A DNA stretch of 64,000 nucleotides from Lentzea xinjiangensis (GCF_900110955.1 NZ_FOFR01000015.1:1-64000); one strand, 5' to 3'. Counted from the first letter of the stretch, positions 1-8,759 are shown. A program made the numbers and translations. The notes: generated by a model from the sequence alone, not told the origin.

Positions 1-5
1 GACGA

Positions 6-101
6 CCCGCCCGGCTTACCGCGTCAGACGCGGGAGCTGGTGCGTTCGGGCGGTCCGCATCAGACGGCCCGCCCGGCTTACCGCGCCAGAGCCGGGAGCT
101 G
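6..101. repeat. two-copy direct repeat at the window edge
   Basis: Two near-identical 34-bp units lie at 6-39 and 68-101, a period of 62 bp. Both begin CCCGCCCGGCTTACCGCG and end GGGAGCTG, with a few changes between. They may be the end of a longer tandem array that starts left of the window. No gene overlaps them convincingly and no function is evident. Confidence 0.6.
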
Positions 102-151
102 ATCCCGGTCAGCGGTCGTGGCGCTGTGCACGCCGTGCGGGCCGGAATGCT

Positions 152-200
152 CCTATCCGGCACAACCCCATACCGGCGCAACCTCCATACCGGCGCAACC
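152..200. repeat. three tandem 16-bp repeats
   Basis: Units at 152-167, 168-183 and 185-200 read roughly CCATACCGGCGCAACC. The second and third are identical and the first is degenerate. They sit in the gene-free 1-355 stretch downstream of the dedA-like gene. They could be a minor iteron or protein-binding array. Nothing else was recognised in 1-355. Confidence 0.55.
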
Positions 201-355
201 CCCCAGCGGCGCCCAGTGACCTCGCCACCACCGTCCAGACCGGACAACCCGCGCGGCCCACCACGCCGGAAGCCGAGCCGGTCAACGCCCTCGTGCTCCA
301 CAGGCCCAAGCGCTCCCTTCCGAACCGGACCGCCCCCGCCGCACCGCGAACAACG

Positions 356-994
356 TCACCTCACACGCGGCATCACCTCCGTGGCCTCCGGATCGCCCTT
401 CGAACGCTGGCGCAAGCGCGTGACGACGAAGAGCACAACGGCGGCACCGACGGCCACGAGCACGAGCTTCTGGAAGATCCCCGCGTAAGACTCGACGCGG
501 TGCCAGTTCTCCCCCAGCAGGTAGCCCGCGCACACGAACACCGTGTTCCAGATCAGGCTGCCCAGGGTGGTGAGCACGAGGAACTTCGCCAGGTGCATGC
601 GTTCCACGCCCGCGGGCAGGGAGATGAAGCTGCGGAACAGCGGCACCATCCGGCCCAGGAACACGGCTTTGGTGCCGTGGCGGGAGAACCACGCCTCCGT
701 GCGGTCGAAGTCGGCGACGCGGACCAGCGGGATGCGGGCCACCAACCGGCGCGTGCGGTCGCGGCCGAGGAGCATGCCCGCGAAGTACACGACGACGGCG
801 CCGGCCACGGAACCGAGCGTGGTCCAGAACAGGGCCGCCGGCAGGCTGAAGACGCCCCTGCTCGCGGAGAAGCCGGCCAGCGGCAGCACCAGTTCGCTCG
901 GGATCGGCGGGAACAGGTTGTCGAGCCCCACGACGACGGCCGCGCCCACTCCTCCCAGCGACTCCATCAGGTCGACGGCCCACTCTGCCAGCAT
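356..994 (-). CDS. DedA family membrane protein
   Basis: This 212-residue integral membrane protein belongs to the DedA/SNARE-associated (VTT) family, whose members act as lipid scramblases or flippases and support envelope homeostasis. Family features are the re-entrant N-terminal stretch with LDNLFPPIPSELVLPLAGF, the G-R-x-V-P-x-x-R-x-x-x-S motif seen as FLGRMVPLFRSFISLPAG near residue 115, and three or four hydrophobic segments ending in a basic cytosolic tail. I chose the ATG at 994 because AAGGGG lies 6 nt upstream; a GTG 15 nt earlier is possible. The gene stands alone, divergent from the sensor kinase. The exact substrate is unknown. Confidence 0.9.
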   Translation of the reverse strand: MLAEWAVDLMESLGGVGAAVVVGLDNLFPPIPSELVLPLAGFSASRGVFSLPAALFWTTLGSVAGAVVVYFAGMLLGRDRTRRLVARIPLVRVADFDRTEAWFSRHGTKAVFLGRMVPLFRSFISLPAGVERMHLAKFLVLTTLGSLIWNTVFVCAGYLLGENWHRVESYAGIFQKLVLVAVGAAVVLFVVTRLRQRSKGDPEATEVMPRVR

Positions 995-1155
995 CGTTTT
1001 CCCCTTCACGGCAACGAGATCGGTCGGGTTCGACGCTAGGGGCGGGGAGGGGGGCGGACCATGAGGACGACCGTCGGGAATCGTGGGGGAAACCGCAGGG
1101 CGGTAGTGCGGGAAACCGCAATGCCGGGGCGGCGACCGCCCGTTACGGTGGCGAA

Positions 1156-2280
1156 GTGCACCAGGACGAGCAGCTCGGCGTGGGATCGTTGGTGCGCGGG
1201 TGGTTCCGGACGTTCTACGGGGTCCTGGTGGGGTCGTTCACGGCCCTGGCGGACCTGCCGGTCGCGGTGCTGGGCGTCGGCGTGGTCGGGATGACCGAGT
1301 TCGAGCTGCGGCGCATCGCGCGGTACGGCAGGCCGGCGCACGCCGACCCGCTGACGCCGCGCCGGTGCCGGCGCTACCTCGGCGCGCGGTGGCTGGTGGG
1401 CGGCATGGGGGCCGGTGTGGTCCTGATGCTCATGCTCTACCTGACCACGGCGCTGTCGATGCTCACGGCGTGGCTCTTCGACGGCAACTGGGGCCTGGTC
1501 AGGGACGGCGACGTGGTCGACACGCAGCTGATCGCCCTGGCCACGCTGCCGGGCACGCTGCTCATCTTCGTCACGCTCGCCGGCATCACCGGTGTGGCGG
1601 AGCTCGACCGGTGGCTGGCGACGACGATGCTCGGCCGCAGCCAGCAGGTCCTGCTGCGGCAGCGCGTGGCGGAGCTGACCAGCACGCGGGCCGAGGTGAT
1701 CGAGGCGATCGACGACGAGCGCAGGCGCATCGAGCGCGACCTGCACGACGGCGTCCAGCAACGCCTCGTCGCGCTCGGCATGCTGATCGGCAGGGCGCGC
1801 CGCGCGAACGACGACGACCAGCTCCAGCAGCTCCTGCGTCAAGCCCACGAGACCGCGGGCGAGACCATCCACGAGCTCCGCGAGGTCGCGAGCCGCGTGT
1901 ACCCCGCCGTGCTCGACGACTCGGGCCTCGGCACCGCGCTGGAGGTGCTGGCCGAGCGGTCGAGCGTGCGCGTGGAGATCAGCGACGAGCTCACGGACCC
2001 ACCGGGCACCGCACTGGCGACGGTGATCTACTTCGTGGTGTCCGAGGCCGTCACCAACGCGGCCAAGCACGCCGACCCGTCCGTGGTCGAGATCTCCATG
2101 AAGGCGGTCCCCGGTGGCATCACCGTGCTGGTGCGCGACGACGGCGTGGGCGGCGCCGATCCCGCCGGCACCGGCCTGTCCGGTCTCGCGAGGAGGGTCA
2201 AGGCGGTGGACGGCGAGTTCGAGGTGACCAGCCCGCCCGGCGGTCCCACCACCATCAGTGCGAGGCTGCCGTGCGCGTGA
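1156..2280 (+). CDS. NarL-type sensor histidine kinase
   Basis: A 374-residue membrane sensor kinase of the HisKA_3/HATPase_c class. Hydrophobic segments lie at about residues 20-45, 80-110 and 125-150. The dimerisation/phosphoacceptor box is ERRRIERDLHDGVQQRL, with the phosphorylated His near residue 198. The ATP-binding N box is SEAVTNAAKHA, and a G box (DDGVGGADPAGTGLSGL) follows. A TACGGT -10 box ends 6 nt before the GTG, suggesting a leaderless transcript. The stop overlaps the next gene's start by 10 bases, so kinase and regulator are co-translated. The signal sensed is not evident. Confidence 0.9.
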   Translation: MHQDEQLGVGSLVRGWFRTFYGVLVGSFTALADLPVAVLGVGVVGMTEFELRRIARYGRPAHADPLTPRRCRRYLGARWLVGGMGAGVVLMLMLYLTTALSMLTAWLFDGNWGLVRDGDVVDTQLIALATLPGTLLIFVTLAGITGVAELDRWLATTMLGRSQQVLLRQRVAELTSTRAEVIEAIDDERRRIERDLHDGVQQRLVALGMLIGRARRANDDDQLQQLLRQAHETAGETIHELREVASRVYPAVLDDSGLGTALEVLAERSSVRVEISDELTDPPGTALATVIYFVVSEAVTNAAKHADPSVVEISMKAVPGGITVLVRDDGVGGADPAGTGLSGLARRVKAVDGEFEVTSPPGGPTTISARLPCA

Positions 2281-2915
2281 TCCTGGCCGAAGACTCGACA
2301 CTGCTGCGCGAGGGCCTGATCCGCCTCCTCGCCGAGGAGGGCCACGACGTGGTGGCGGCCGTGGGCACCGCGCCGGAGCTGCTGAAGGCCACCGAGGAAC
2401 ACCGCCCGGACATCGTGGTCACCGACGTCCGCATGCCGCCCGACCACCGGGACGACGGCATGCGCGCCGCGCTCAAGATCCGCGAGCAGTGGCCGGACGT
2501 GAGCGTCCTGGTGCTCTCCCAGTACGTCGAGAACCGCTACGCCACCGAGCTGATCACCAGCACCGGCGGCAAGGTGGGCTACCTGCTCAAAGACCGGGTG
2601 GCCCAGGTCGACCAGTTCCTGGAAGCCCTGGACCGGGTGGCGCAGGGCGGTGCCGCGTTCGACCCCGAGGTCGTGCGCCGCCTGCTCACCAGGACCTCCC
2701 ACGTCAACCCGCTGGAGACCCTGACCAAGCGCGAGAAGGACGTCCTCGAGCTGATGGCGCAGGGCCTCACGAACACCCGCATCTCCGAAACCCTGCACAT
2801 CTCCCTGAGCGCCACCGAGAAGCACGCCAACTCGATCTTCGACAAGCTCGGCCTCACCGGCGAGTCCGGCCTGAGCCGGCGGGTGCTGGCCGTGGTCCGC
2901 TACCTCAGCGGCTGA
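2271..2915 (+). CDS. LuxR/NarL-family response regulator
   Basis: A 214-residue response regulator paired with the kinase just upstream. The receiver domain (residues 1-125) carries the acidic pair in ILAED, the phosphoacceptor Asp in VVTDVRMP and the conserved Lys in YLLKDR. The C-terminal LuxR helix-turn-helix runs through LTKREKDVLELMAQGLTNTRISETLHIS and the recognition helix in SATEKHANSIFDKL. The GTG at 2271 was chosen because the receiver begins there and it overlaps the kinase stop (GTGCGCGTGA). Longer readings of this frame are only shadow sequence across the kinase gene. Targets are unknown. Confidence 0.92.
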   Translation: MRVILAEDSTLLREGLIRLLAEEGHDVVAAVGTAPELLKATEEHRPDIVVTDVRMPPDHRDDGMRAALKIREQWPDVSVLVLSQYVENRYATELITSTGGKVGYLLKDRVAQVDQFLEALDRVAQGGAAFDPEVVRRLLTRTSHVNPLETLTKREKDVLELMAQGLTNTRISETLHISLSATEKHANSIFDKLGLTGESGLSRRVLAVVRYLSG

Positions 2916-2990
2916 CCACGGGCAGCCGGGCACGGCACAAGCCCCCGAAGCAGCCGCCACCGGCGGCGTTTTCTGCGTTAAGTTCCCAGG

Positions 2991-4040
2991 GTGAGAACCT
3001 GGGCGGCAGTGCTCACGGTGGTGCTGGCGGCCGGGTGCACCGGTCCGCCGGCGCCGGAAGTGCCGCCCGCCGATCCGGGCCGCACGCCGGCGGAGCAGCT
3101 CGCGCCTCTCGCAGACCCGCGGCAGAAGTCCGGGCCCAGCACGGCGACGGTGGCCACCCCGGACGTCGTGCCGATCAGCCGCGACGTCCGGCCGGAGCTG
3201 CCCACGACCGTCACCGACGCGCAGGGCACCGAGGTCACGGTGACCAGCGTCGACCGCATCCTCGCGTTCGACGTGCACGGCACGCTCGGCGCCACGGTGT
3301 TCGGGCTGGGGCTGGGCGGCAGGATGGCCGGACGCGACACCTCGACCGGATTCCCCGCCGCCGCCCACCTCCCGCTCATCACGACGAACGGCCACCGGCT
3401 CGACGCCGACGTCATCGAAGGGCTGCGGCCGACCGTCGTCATCACCGACACCACGATCGGGCCGTGGGACGTCGTCCTGCGGCTCAGGAGCTCCGGCGTC
3501 CCCGTCGTGGTGACGGACTCGCGGCGCGCCGCCAACAACGTCGGCCCGCTGACCCAGCAGGTCGCGGACGCGCTCGGGGTTCCGGACGAGGGCCGCGCGC
3601 TCGCCCGGCGCACCACCGTCGAGATCGAGAAGGCCAAGATCGCGGCGCACCGGCTCGCGGGCGACGCCGCGCTGCGGATCGTCTTCCTCTACGTGCGCGG
3701 GCGGGCCGGGGTCGCGCAGGTGCTGGGCGCGGGCACCGGCGCGGACGAGCTGATCACCGCGGTCGGCGCGGTCGACGGGGCGGGTGAGGCCGGGATCGAG
3801 GGTGCGACGCCGATCGATCCGGAAGCGTTGGCGAGAGCCGCTCCGGACGTGGTCCTCGTGATGTCGGCGGGGCTCCGGTCCGTCGGCGGGGTCGAGGGCG
3901 TGACCCGGCTGCCGGGTGTCGCGGGGACGCCGGCCGGGCAGAAGCGCCGGGTCGTCGACATGAGCGACCACCAGGTGCTCGGCTTCGGGCCGCTGACCGC
4001 CTCCGTGATCGACGGCCTGGCCAGGGCGCTCTACACCTGA
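2991..4040 (+). CDS. periplasmic-binding lipoprotein, siderophore/haem ABC uptake
   Basis: A 349-residue substrate-binding protein of the BtuF/FhuD/HmuT class (Peripla_BP_2). The N-terminus is a lipoprotein signal with lipobox LAAGC (Cys16). A Pro/Glu-rich linker then leads into a two-lobe fold containing RILAFDVHGTLG and the ADVIEGLRPTVVITD motif typical of metal-chelate binders, with a long linking helix (TTVEIEKAKIAAHRLAG). It should sit on the outer face of the membrane and feed an ABC importer for haem, a siderophore or cobalamin. No permease or ATPase gene is adjacent, so its partner is elsewhere. The GTG start lies close behind AT-richer sequence with no clear ribosome-binding site. 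Confidence 0.85.
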   Translation: MRTWAAVLTVVLAAGCTGPPAPEVPPADPGRTPAEQLAPLADPRQKSGPSTATVATPDVVPISRDVRPELPTTVTDAQGTEVTVTSVDRILAFDVHGTLGATVFGLGLGGRMAGRDTSTGFPAAAHLPLITTNGHRLDADVIEGLRPTVVITDTTIGPWDVVLRLRSSGVPVVVTDSRRAANNVGPLTQQVADALGVPDEGRALARRTTVEIEKAKIAAHRLAGDAALRIVFLYVRGRAGVAQVLGAGTGADELITAVGAVDGAGEAGIEGATPIDPEALARAAPDVVLVMSAGLRSVGGVEGVTRLPGVAGTPAGQKRRVVDMSDHQVLGFGPLTASVIDGLARALYT

Positions 4041-4066
4041 GCCGACGGTGGGTGCGCGGCAGGACT

Positions 4067-4097
4067 TCACCCGGTCGGGTGAGTTGATCATTATGAT
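4067..4097 (+). promoter_or_regulatory. dyad plus leaderless promoter before the propeller lipoprotein
   Basis: A perfect 6-bp inverted repeat, TCACCC-GGTC-GGGTGA, occupies 4067-4082. It is followed at 4092-4097 by TATGAT, a strong -10 box ending 6 nt before the GTG start at 4104. Transcription would start at or next to the GTG. The dyad overlaps the expected -35 zone, so it looks more like an operator than a terminator. Confidence 0.55.
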
Positions 4098-4103
4098 GGG
4101 CGG

Positions 4104-5591
4104 GTGCCCCTCAGACGCCGACCTCCTGCGCTGCTCGCTGCGCTCGCACTGCTCAGTGGGGTCACCGCGTGCACCGGCACCCCGGCCGGCGAGCCGGTGG
4201 GCAAGCCCGCCACCCCGCCGGTGCGGCAGGAACAGCAAGAGGTCAAGGCACCTCCGCGGGACAAGCTCAAGCTCACGGTCGAGAACGGCAGGCAGAGCGC
4301 CGGCACCGTCGTCGCGGGTGGCGGTGACGCCGTCTACAACTACGCGCCCGCCGTGATGCTCGACGGCGGCAAGGTCCGCACGTGGTGGTGCAGCCAGATG
4401 GACGTCGCGAAGCCCGACGGCGACGACATCCTCTACAGCGAGGGTCCGAGCGCGGACGGTCCGTTCACACCGGCGCACCCGGTGTTGTCGGGCAGCAGCA
4501 CGAGCTTCGACGCGAAGCACACGTGCGACCCGTCGCTGATCAAGATCGGCGACACGTACTACATGTACTACACGGGCGCGGCACGGGACAACCACGCCAA
4601 CGGCAGCTCGGTCGGCGTCGCGACCAGCAAGGACGGCGTGCACTGGACGCGGGCCAACGGCGGACAGGCGATCCTCGGCACGTCGAACGACATCATCCGC
4701 GAGAACACCTACGGCGCCGGGCAGCAGTCCGCCCTCTACCTCGACGGCTGGGTCTACCTGCTCTTCACCGACACCACCGGCTTCGCGGGCGCCACCAACG
4801 GCGCGGGCCAGTACGTCCTGCGCTCGCAGGACCCGCTGTTCACCACGGGTGTCGAGACGCTGAGCCCGCAGGGCTTCAAGCCCGTGCAGAAGACGACCGA
4901 GGCGCGCACCCGGTCCGTCGTCGAGGCGTTCAGCGCGGACTGGATGTGGATCGAGGCGGCGTCGGCGTTCGCCATCGCCCACTCCACCGGCGAGGGCACG
5001 ACCTTCACCTTCTGGAACAAGGAGTTCACCCGCCACCCGTTCGACCCGGTGGTGATCCCCGGCGCCTGGAAGGAAGGCCCGGGCCTGGTGCGCACGCCGC
5101 AGGGGCACGCGCCGGTCCACCCCGGCGGTCCGTGCGACAAGGTCGCGCTGGACGTCCTGCGCGCCACCACCTCCGACGCCTCCGGTGCGCCGACGGGCAT
5201 CAGCCACTTCGGCCTCGACGCGCTCGGCCTCCACGGCTGCGCCACGCCGGACGAGGCGAGCGTGCTCGACGGCTTCTCGGTGCCCTCCCCCGAGCGCACG
5301 GCCGACGTGGTCGTCGACGGCAAGGTCGTCCGGTTCGAACGCGGCTCGGCGGCGGCGAAGTTCGCCCGCGGCGTGATCGGCTGGCGGCCGAAGATCGTCG
5401 ACTCGTTCCGGGTCGCGGTCGAGGTCCCGGCGGCCGTTCCGGCGGTGCTCGGACCGGACGGGCGGGCGGGGCTGCTGGTCGGCGACAAGCTGATGGTGAT
5501 CAACTCGCTCGAGGTGGCGCTGTCCAACTCCTCCGAGGTCAGCGTCGTGACGCAGGAGCAGTGGGACCGCTACGAACGCCTGCTCGGCTGA
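4104..5591 (+). CDS. secreted beta-propeller lipoprotein
   Basis: A 495-residue lipoprotein with lipobox GVTAC near residue 23. The mature part resembles the five-bladed propellers of glycoside hydrolases and phosphorylases (GH43/GH130 superfamily): repeated aromatic/Asp blade motifs such as YNYAPAVMLDGGKVRTWWCS, CDPSLIKIGDTYYMYYTGA and SVGVATSKDGVHWTRANGG. Such proteins bind or cleave extracellular glycans. I cannot identify a confident catalytic acid/base pair, so enzymatic activity is not assured. Start choice rests on the -10 box at 4092-4097. The gene is monocistronic or read with the following membrane protein. Confidence 0.7.
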   Translation: MPLRRRPPALLAALALLSGVTACTGTPAGEPVGKPATPPVRQEQQEVKAPPRDKLKLTVENGRQSAGTVVAGGGDAVYNYAPAVMLDGGKVRTWWCSQMDVAKPDGDDILYSEGPSADGPFTPAHPVLSGSSTSFDAKHTCDPSLIKIGDTYYMYYTGAARDNHANGSSVGVATSKDGVHWTRANGGQAILGTSNDIIRENTYGAGQQSALYLDGWVYLLFTDTTGFAGATNGAGQYVLRSQDPLFTTGVETLSPQGFKPVQKTTEARTRSVVEAFSADWMWIEAASAFAIAHSTGEGTTFTFWNKEFTRHPFDPVVIPGAWKEGPGLVRTPQGHAPVHPGGPCDKVALDVLRATTSDASGAPTGISHFGLDALGLHGCATPDEASVLDGFSVPSPERTADVVVDGKVVRFERGSAAAKFARGVIGWRPKIVDSFRVAVEVPAAVPAVLGPDGRAGLLVGDKLMVINSLEVALSNSSEVSVVTQEQWDRYERLLG

Positions 5592-5633
5592 CCCCGTACC
5601 GTGCCCGTGTTCGAATCGGCCTTGGGGGATCGA

Positions 5634-6950
5634 GTGACGATGACCAGCGAACGACCGAAAGCTCTCGCGGACAGCGTGATCCCGTTACCGGTGGATCCCC
5701 CGCACGAACGCGCCTGGTTCGGCATGGTGGCCGCGTTCCTCGGCTCGGTGGCGTTCCTGCTGCTCATCCCCGCCGGCTGGGCGCGGCTCGACCACCTGTG
5801 GTCAGAGGACGGCGCCAAGTTCGCGGTCGGCGCCATGCGGTTCCCCGCGCTGGAGAACCTCGTCGAGCCCTACGGCGGCTACCTGCAGACGCTGCCGCGC
5901 CTGGTCGCCGAAGTGATCGCGTTGCTGCCGATCGAGTGGACCGCGGCCGCGTTCGCGGTCACCGCCGCGGTGCTGCGCGCGCTGATCGCGCTGATCGTGT
6001 TCGCGGGCTCCAAGGCCTACCTGCGGTCGACGCCGATGCGGTTCGCCTTGGCGGCACTGGTGATCGTGCTGCCGGTGGGCAACTCCGAGACGTTGAACAA
6101 CATGTCGAACCTGCACTGGTTCCTGCTCTACGGCGCTTTCTGGGCGTTGTTGTGGCGCAACGCCCCACGCGTGCCGATCGCGTTGTTCGTGTTCCTCGCC
6201 GCCGTGTCGAGCCCCTTGGTCCTCTTCCTGGCCCCCATCGCGTTGACGCGCCTTGTCCTGCCGCGCAAGGAGGTGCCGATCGCGTTCCTCACCGGGCTGG
6301 TCGTGCAGGGCACGACGATGATCTTCGCGACCAGGACGGTGTACTCGCACGACGCGGTCGACCCGGTGCAGGTGCTGCTCGCGAGCCTGCTGCGGGTGCC
6401 GGTGGCCGCGTTCACCGGGTCCGAGCGGGTCGACGACTTCTACCCGGCGCTCGGCAACGCCGTGATCGTCGCGGCCCTGCTGGTCGCCGCGCTGCCGGTG
6501 GCGGCGGGGCTCAGGTTCGGCGACCGCGCCGGCCGGGCGCTGGCACTGGTCGCGGCCGCGTACAGCGCGGTCGTCATCGTCGCGTGCCTGGTGCTGAACT
6601 GGGCCGCGATCCTGCAGGTGCAGTACCACGAGGTCGTGATGGCCGGGCAGCGCTACAGCATCGCGCCGTGCCTGTTCCTGTTCACCGCGATCTTCGTGGG
6701 CCTCGACGCGACGCCCGCGCCTGCCTGGGGACGGGCGGTGGTGGGTGCGAGCCGCTACCTGATCGGCATCATCGTGGTGGTGAGCATCTTCTGGTACCTG
6801 CAGGAGTCCTCGCCGGTGCTCAAGGGCGTGCCGTGGGACGAGAGCGTCGCCAACGCCCGTGCGCAGTGCGCGGCGGGCGCACCGGAGGCGCGGCTGGAGC
6901 ACGAGCCGAAGAACTGGTTCTTCGTCCTCCCGTGCACCTTGCTGAACTGA
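5634..6950 (+). CDS. polytopic membrane protein, possible GT-C type glycosyltransferase
   Basis: A 438-residue protein with about ten hydrophobic helices. After the first helix there is a periplasmic stretch with WSEDGAKF, an acidic-loop arrangement reminiscent of GT-C glycosyltransferases that use lipid-linked sugars, but I see no diagnostic family motif. I favour the GTG at 5634 because GGGGGAT lies 5-6 nt before it; a GTG at 5601 adds 11 residues. It stops immediately before the next gene. It may act on envelope sugars, and the propeller lipoprotein upstream would be consistent with that, but this is inference. Confidence 0.6.
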   Translation: MTMTSERPKALADSVIPLPVDPPHERAWFGMVAAFLGSVAFLLLIPAGWARLDHLWSEDGAKFAVGAMRFPALENLVEPYGGYLQTLPRLVAEVIALLPIEWTAAAFAVTAAVLRALIALIVFAGSKAYLRSTPMRFALAALVIVLPVGNSETLNNMSNLHWFLLYGAFWALLWRNAPRVPIALFVFLAAVSSPLVLFLAPIALTRLVLPRKEVPIAFLTGLVVQGTTMIFATRTVYSHDAVDPVQVLLASLLRVPVAAFTGSERVDDFYPALGNAVIVAALLVAALPVAAGLRFGDRAGRALALVAAAYSAVVIVACLVLNWAAILQVQYHEVVMAGQRYSIAPCLFLFTAIFVGLDATPAPAWGRAVVGASRYLIGIIVVVSIFWYLQESSPVLKGVPWDESVANARAQCAAGAPEARLEHEPKNWFFVLPCTLLN

Positions 6951-6986
6951 GTGTCGAAAACGTGGATCCCCGTTCGACGCAGTGGC

Positions 6987-7499
6987 ATGACAACAACAAG
7001 AACCCGCAACCTCGACCAGTACGGCAACCCTCCCCTGCGGTGGAGCCAGGCGCAGGACCTCCTCGTCCGCGAGTCCGCCGCGAAGGAGGTGCCGTTCTTC
7101 CTGAACACCGTGCACCCCGGCGGCAGGCCGCACTCGGTGGGCATCGGCGCCATCTGGTTCGAGGACACCCTGTTCTTCGTGAGCGGACCGGGCACCCGCA
7201 AGTCGCGCAACCTCGCGGTCAACCCGGCCTGCACGGTGTCGGTGCGGCTGACGGGAATGGACCTCGTGCTGGAGGGTGACGCGCACCGGGTCACCGACGA
7301 GGCCACTCTGGACCGGGTGGCGGCGAGGTACCGCGAGACCGGCTGGCCCGCCGAACGCGAGGGCACGGCGTTCACCGCGCCCTACACCGCTCCCAGCGCG
7401 GGCCCGCCTCCCTGGCACGTCCACCGGATCTCGCTGCGCGCCGCCCACGCCGTCTCCACGGCGGAGTCCGGTGGGGCTACGCGGTGGACGTTCGGCTGA
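6987..7499 (+). CDS. pyridoxamine 5'-phosphate oxidase-fold flavoprotein
   Basis: A 170-residue split-barrel protein of the PPOX/FMN-binding superfamily. The core reads FLNTVHPGGRPHSVGIGAIWFEDTLFF, followed by TRKSRNLAVNPACTVSV, the stretch that contacts the flavin or F420 phosphate. Actinobacteria use many such proteins as F420- or FMN-dependent reductases, so the small-molecule substrate cannot be called. The ATG at 6987 is favoured since the fold starts soon after; a GTG at 6951 would add 12 residues and abuts the upstream stop. It converges on the NmrA-like gene, overlapping its end by 23 bases. Confidence 0.8.
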   Translation: MTTTRTRNLDQYGNPPLRWSQAQDLLVRESAAKEVPFFLNTVHPGGRPHSVGIGAIWFEDTLFFVSGPGTRKSRNLAVNPACTVSVRLTGMDLVLEGDAHRVTDEATLDRVAARYRETGWPAEREGTAFTAPYTAPSAGPPPWHVHRISLRAAHAVSTAESGGATRWTFG

Positions 7500-8286
7500 G
7501 GAAGTCGCGGTAGAAGTCGCGGAACGACCGGGCGGGCCTGCCCGTGACGTCCTGGACGGTCGTGGTCACCCGGTCCTCCGCGCCGCCGCGGATGTCCTCG
7601 TCGAGCCCGGCGAGCAGCGCCGCGTACTCCCGCGGCAACTCCGCGGCGAGCCGGTCGGTCATCTCCGCGGTGCTGACCGACCGGTGCCGGACCACCCGCC
7701 CGGTCAGGTCGGTGATGATCGCGGCGACCTCGGCGTAGCCGAGCGCCTCCGGGCCGGTGATCACGTGGTCGGTGTTGTGCGGCTCCGGATCGGTGAGCGC
7801 CCGCGCGGCCACGGCGGCGATGTCGGCGGCGTCGACGAACCCGACCCTGCCGTCACCGGTGGCCGTGACGATCTCGCCGGCGCGTACGCCCGCGGCGGGC
7901 GGGTGGTCACCGGTGAAGTTCTGCATGAACCACGACGGGCGCAGCACCGCCCACTCCGGCACCGCCCTGACCAGCGCCGGAAGAGCGCCGATCCCCGTGG
8001 CGGTCTCCGGCACCGCGGACGAGCTCAGCAGCACCACGCGCCGCACGTGCCGGGCCCTGGCCAGGAACGACTCGACGACCGGTGCCGGCTCGACAGCACC
8101 GATCGGCGGGATCAGGTAGACGCGGTCCACCCCGTCCAGCGCGCCGTCGAACGTCGACGGATCGTCCCAGTCGAACCGGACGTGGTCGTCCTGCCGCGGT
8201 TTCCGCGTGCCGACGCGGGCATCGGGCAGCAGGGGCGCCAGCAGGCCGCCGGTCGTGCCGGTGCCGCCGATGACCAGCGTGCTCAC
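7477..8286 (-). CDS. NmrA-like NAD(P)-binding oxidoreductase
   Basis: A 269-residue atypical short-chain dehydrogenase of the NmrA/NAD(P)H-quinone reductase type. It has an N-terminal Rossmann motif (VIGGTGTTGGLLAPLL), YLIPPIG after strand four and VVLLSSSAV, and lacks the YxxxK catalytic pair of classical SDRs. Such proteins act as redox sensors or as reductases of small electrophiles. The GTG at 8286 overlaps the stop of the upstream SnoaL-like gene (GTGA), so the two form an operon. The operon is probably controlled by the divergent TetR protein through the dyads at 8685-8741. The ORF can be read upstream of 8286, but only as a shadow of the SnoaL-like gene. Confidence 0.85.
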   Translation of the reverse strand: MSTLVIGGTGTTGGLLAPLLPDARVGTRKPRQDDHVRFDWDDPSTFDGALDGVDRVYLIPPIGAVEPAPVVESFLARARHVRRVVLLSSSAVPETATGIGALPALVRAVPEWAVLRPSWFMQNFTGDHPPAAGVRAGEIVTATGDGRVGFVDAADIAAVAARALTDPEPHNTDHVITGPEALGYAEVAAIITDLTGRVVRHRSVSTAEMTDRLAAELPREYAALLAGLDEDIRGGAEDRVTTTVQDVTGRPARSFRDFYRDFLSRTSTA

Positions 8287-8666
8287 GCCCTCCACTCCTC
8301 GAGCAGGAGCGGGTTCCAGTAGTCGCGGTAGTTCACGATCTCGCCGTCGCGGGTCGTGATGACCACGATGTACGAGGACCGGTACGGCTCGCCGGTCGGC
8401 ACCACGACACCCTCGGTCTCGAACTCGACGACGACGACGTCCGGGTCGGTGGTCCGGTGGACGACCTTCCGGGGGATGGCCTTGATGTCGAGCGTCTTCG
8501 CGTAGTCGCGCACGTAGTCCTCGATCGCGGGACGGCCCTCCAGCCTGGTGGGCCAGCCGTCCGGCGCGAACGGGAACTCCGCCACGCCGTCCTCGGCCCA
8601 CAGGCCCGCGAAGCCGATCATGTCCTTGTCCAGCAGCAGTTGCAACGCCTTCTCGACGACGTCCAC
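8283..8666 (-). CDS. SnoaL-like / NTF2-fold protein
   Basis: A 127-residue protein of the nuclear transport factor 2/SnoaL-like cone fold. Typical features are the N-terminal helix with DKDMIGFAGLWAEDGVAEFPF, the GRPAIEDYVRDYAKTL segment and a C-terminal strand pair ending in NYRDYWNPLLLEEW. Members are isomerases, cyclases or ligand-binding proteins; no substrate can be named here. GGAGGA lies 5 nt before the GTG at 8666. It is first in a two-gene operon with the NmrA-like reductase and is transcribed divergently from the TetR gene. Confidence 0.85.
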   Translation of the reverse strand: MDVVEKALQLLLDKDMIGFAGLWAEDGVAEFPFAPDGWPTRLEGRPAIEDYVRDYAKTLDIKAIPRKVVHRTTDPDVVVVEFETEGVVVPTGEPYRSSYIVVITTRDGEIVNYRDYWNPLLLEEWRA

Positions 8667-8684
8667 GGTATTCCTCCGATGAAA

Positions 8685-8741
8685 TGGACGAGACGGTTCC
8701 GTCCCGTCCACAACACTAGGCGCGACGGGACCGTCTCGTCC
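8685..8741. promoter_or_regulatory. paired TetR operators in a divergent promoter
   Basis: Site 1 (8685-8710) is an inverted repeat with arms TGGACGAGACGG and CCGTCCCGTCCA around TT, with one mismatch. Site 2 (8719-8741) contains GACGGGACCGTCTCGTCC, the reverse complement of most of site 1. The two sites lie between the divergent SnoaL-like and TetR genes and overlap both promoters, which fits autorepression plus repression of the redox operon. Confidence 0.75.
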
Positions 8742-8746
8742 AGTCC

Positions 8747-8752
8747 TATGAT
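8747..8752 (+). promoter_or_regulatory. -10 box of the leaderless TetR gene
   Basis: TATGAT ends 7 nt before the ATG at 8760. This spacing marks a leaderless transcript and selects 8760 over the two upstream in-frame ATGs at 8748 and 8751, which fall inside or next to the -10 box itself. Confidence 0.6.
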
Positions 8753-8759
8753 GAGCGCC

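Noticed and set aside
2028..5234. A 1068-codon open frame on the minus strand across five plus-strand genes
   Set aside because: It is antisense to genes with clear domains, is dominated by Arg/Ala/Gly/Asp typical of high-GC shadow frames, and has no motif.
4382..7279. A 965-codon plus-strand frame over the propeller and membrane protein genes
   Set aside because: It is a +1 shadow of real genes with extreme Arg/Gly/Pro content and no domain.
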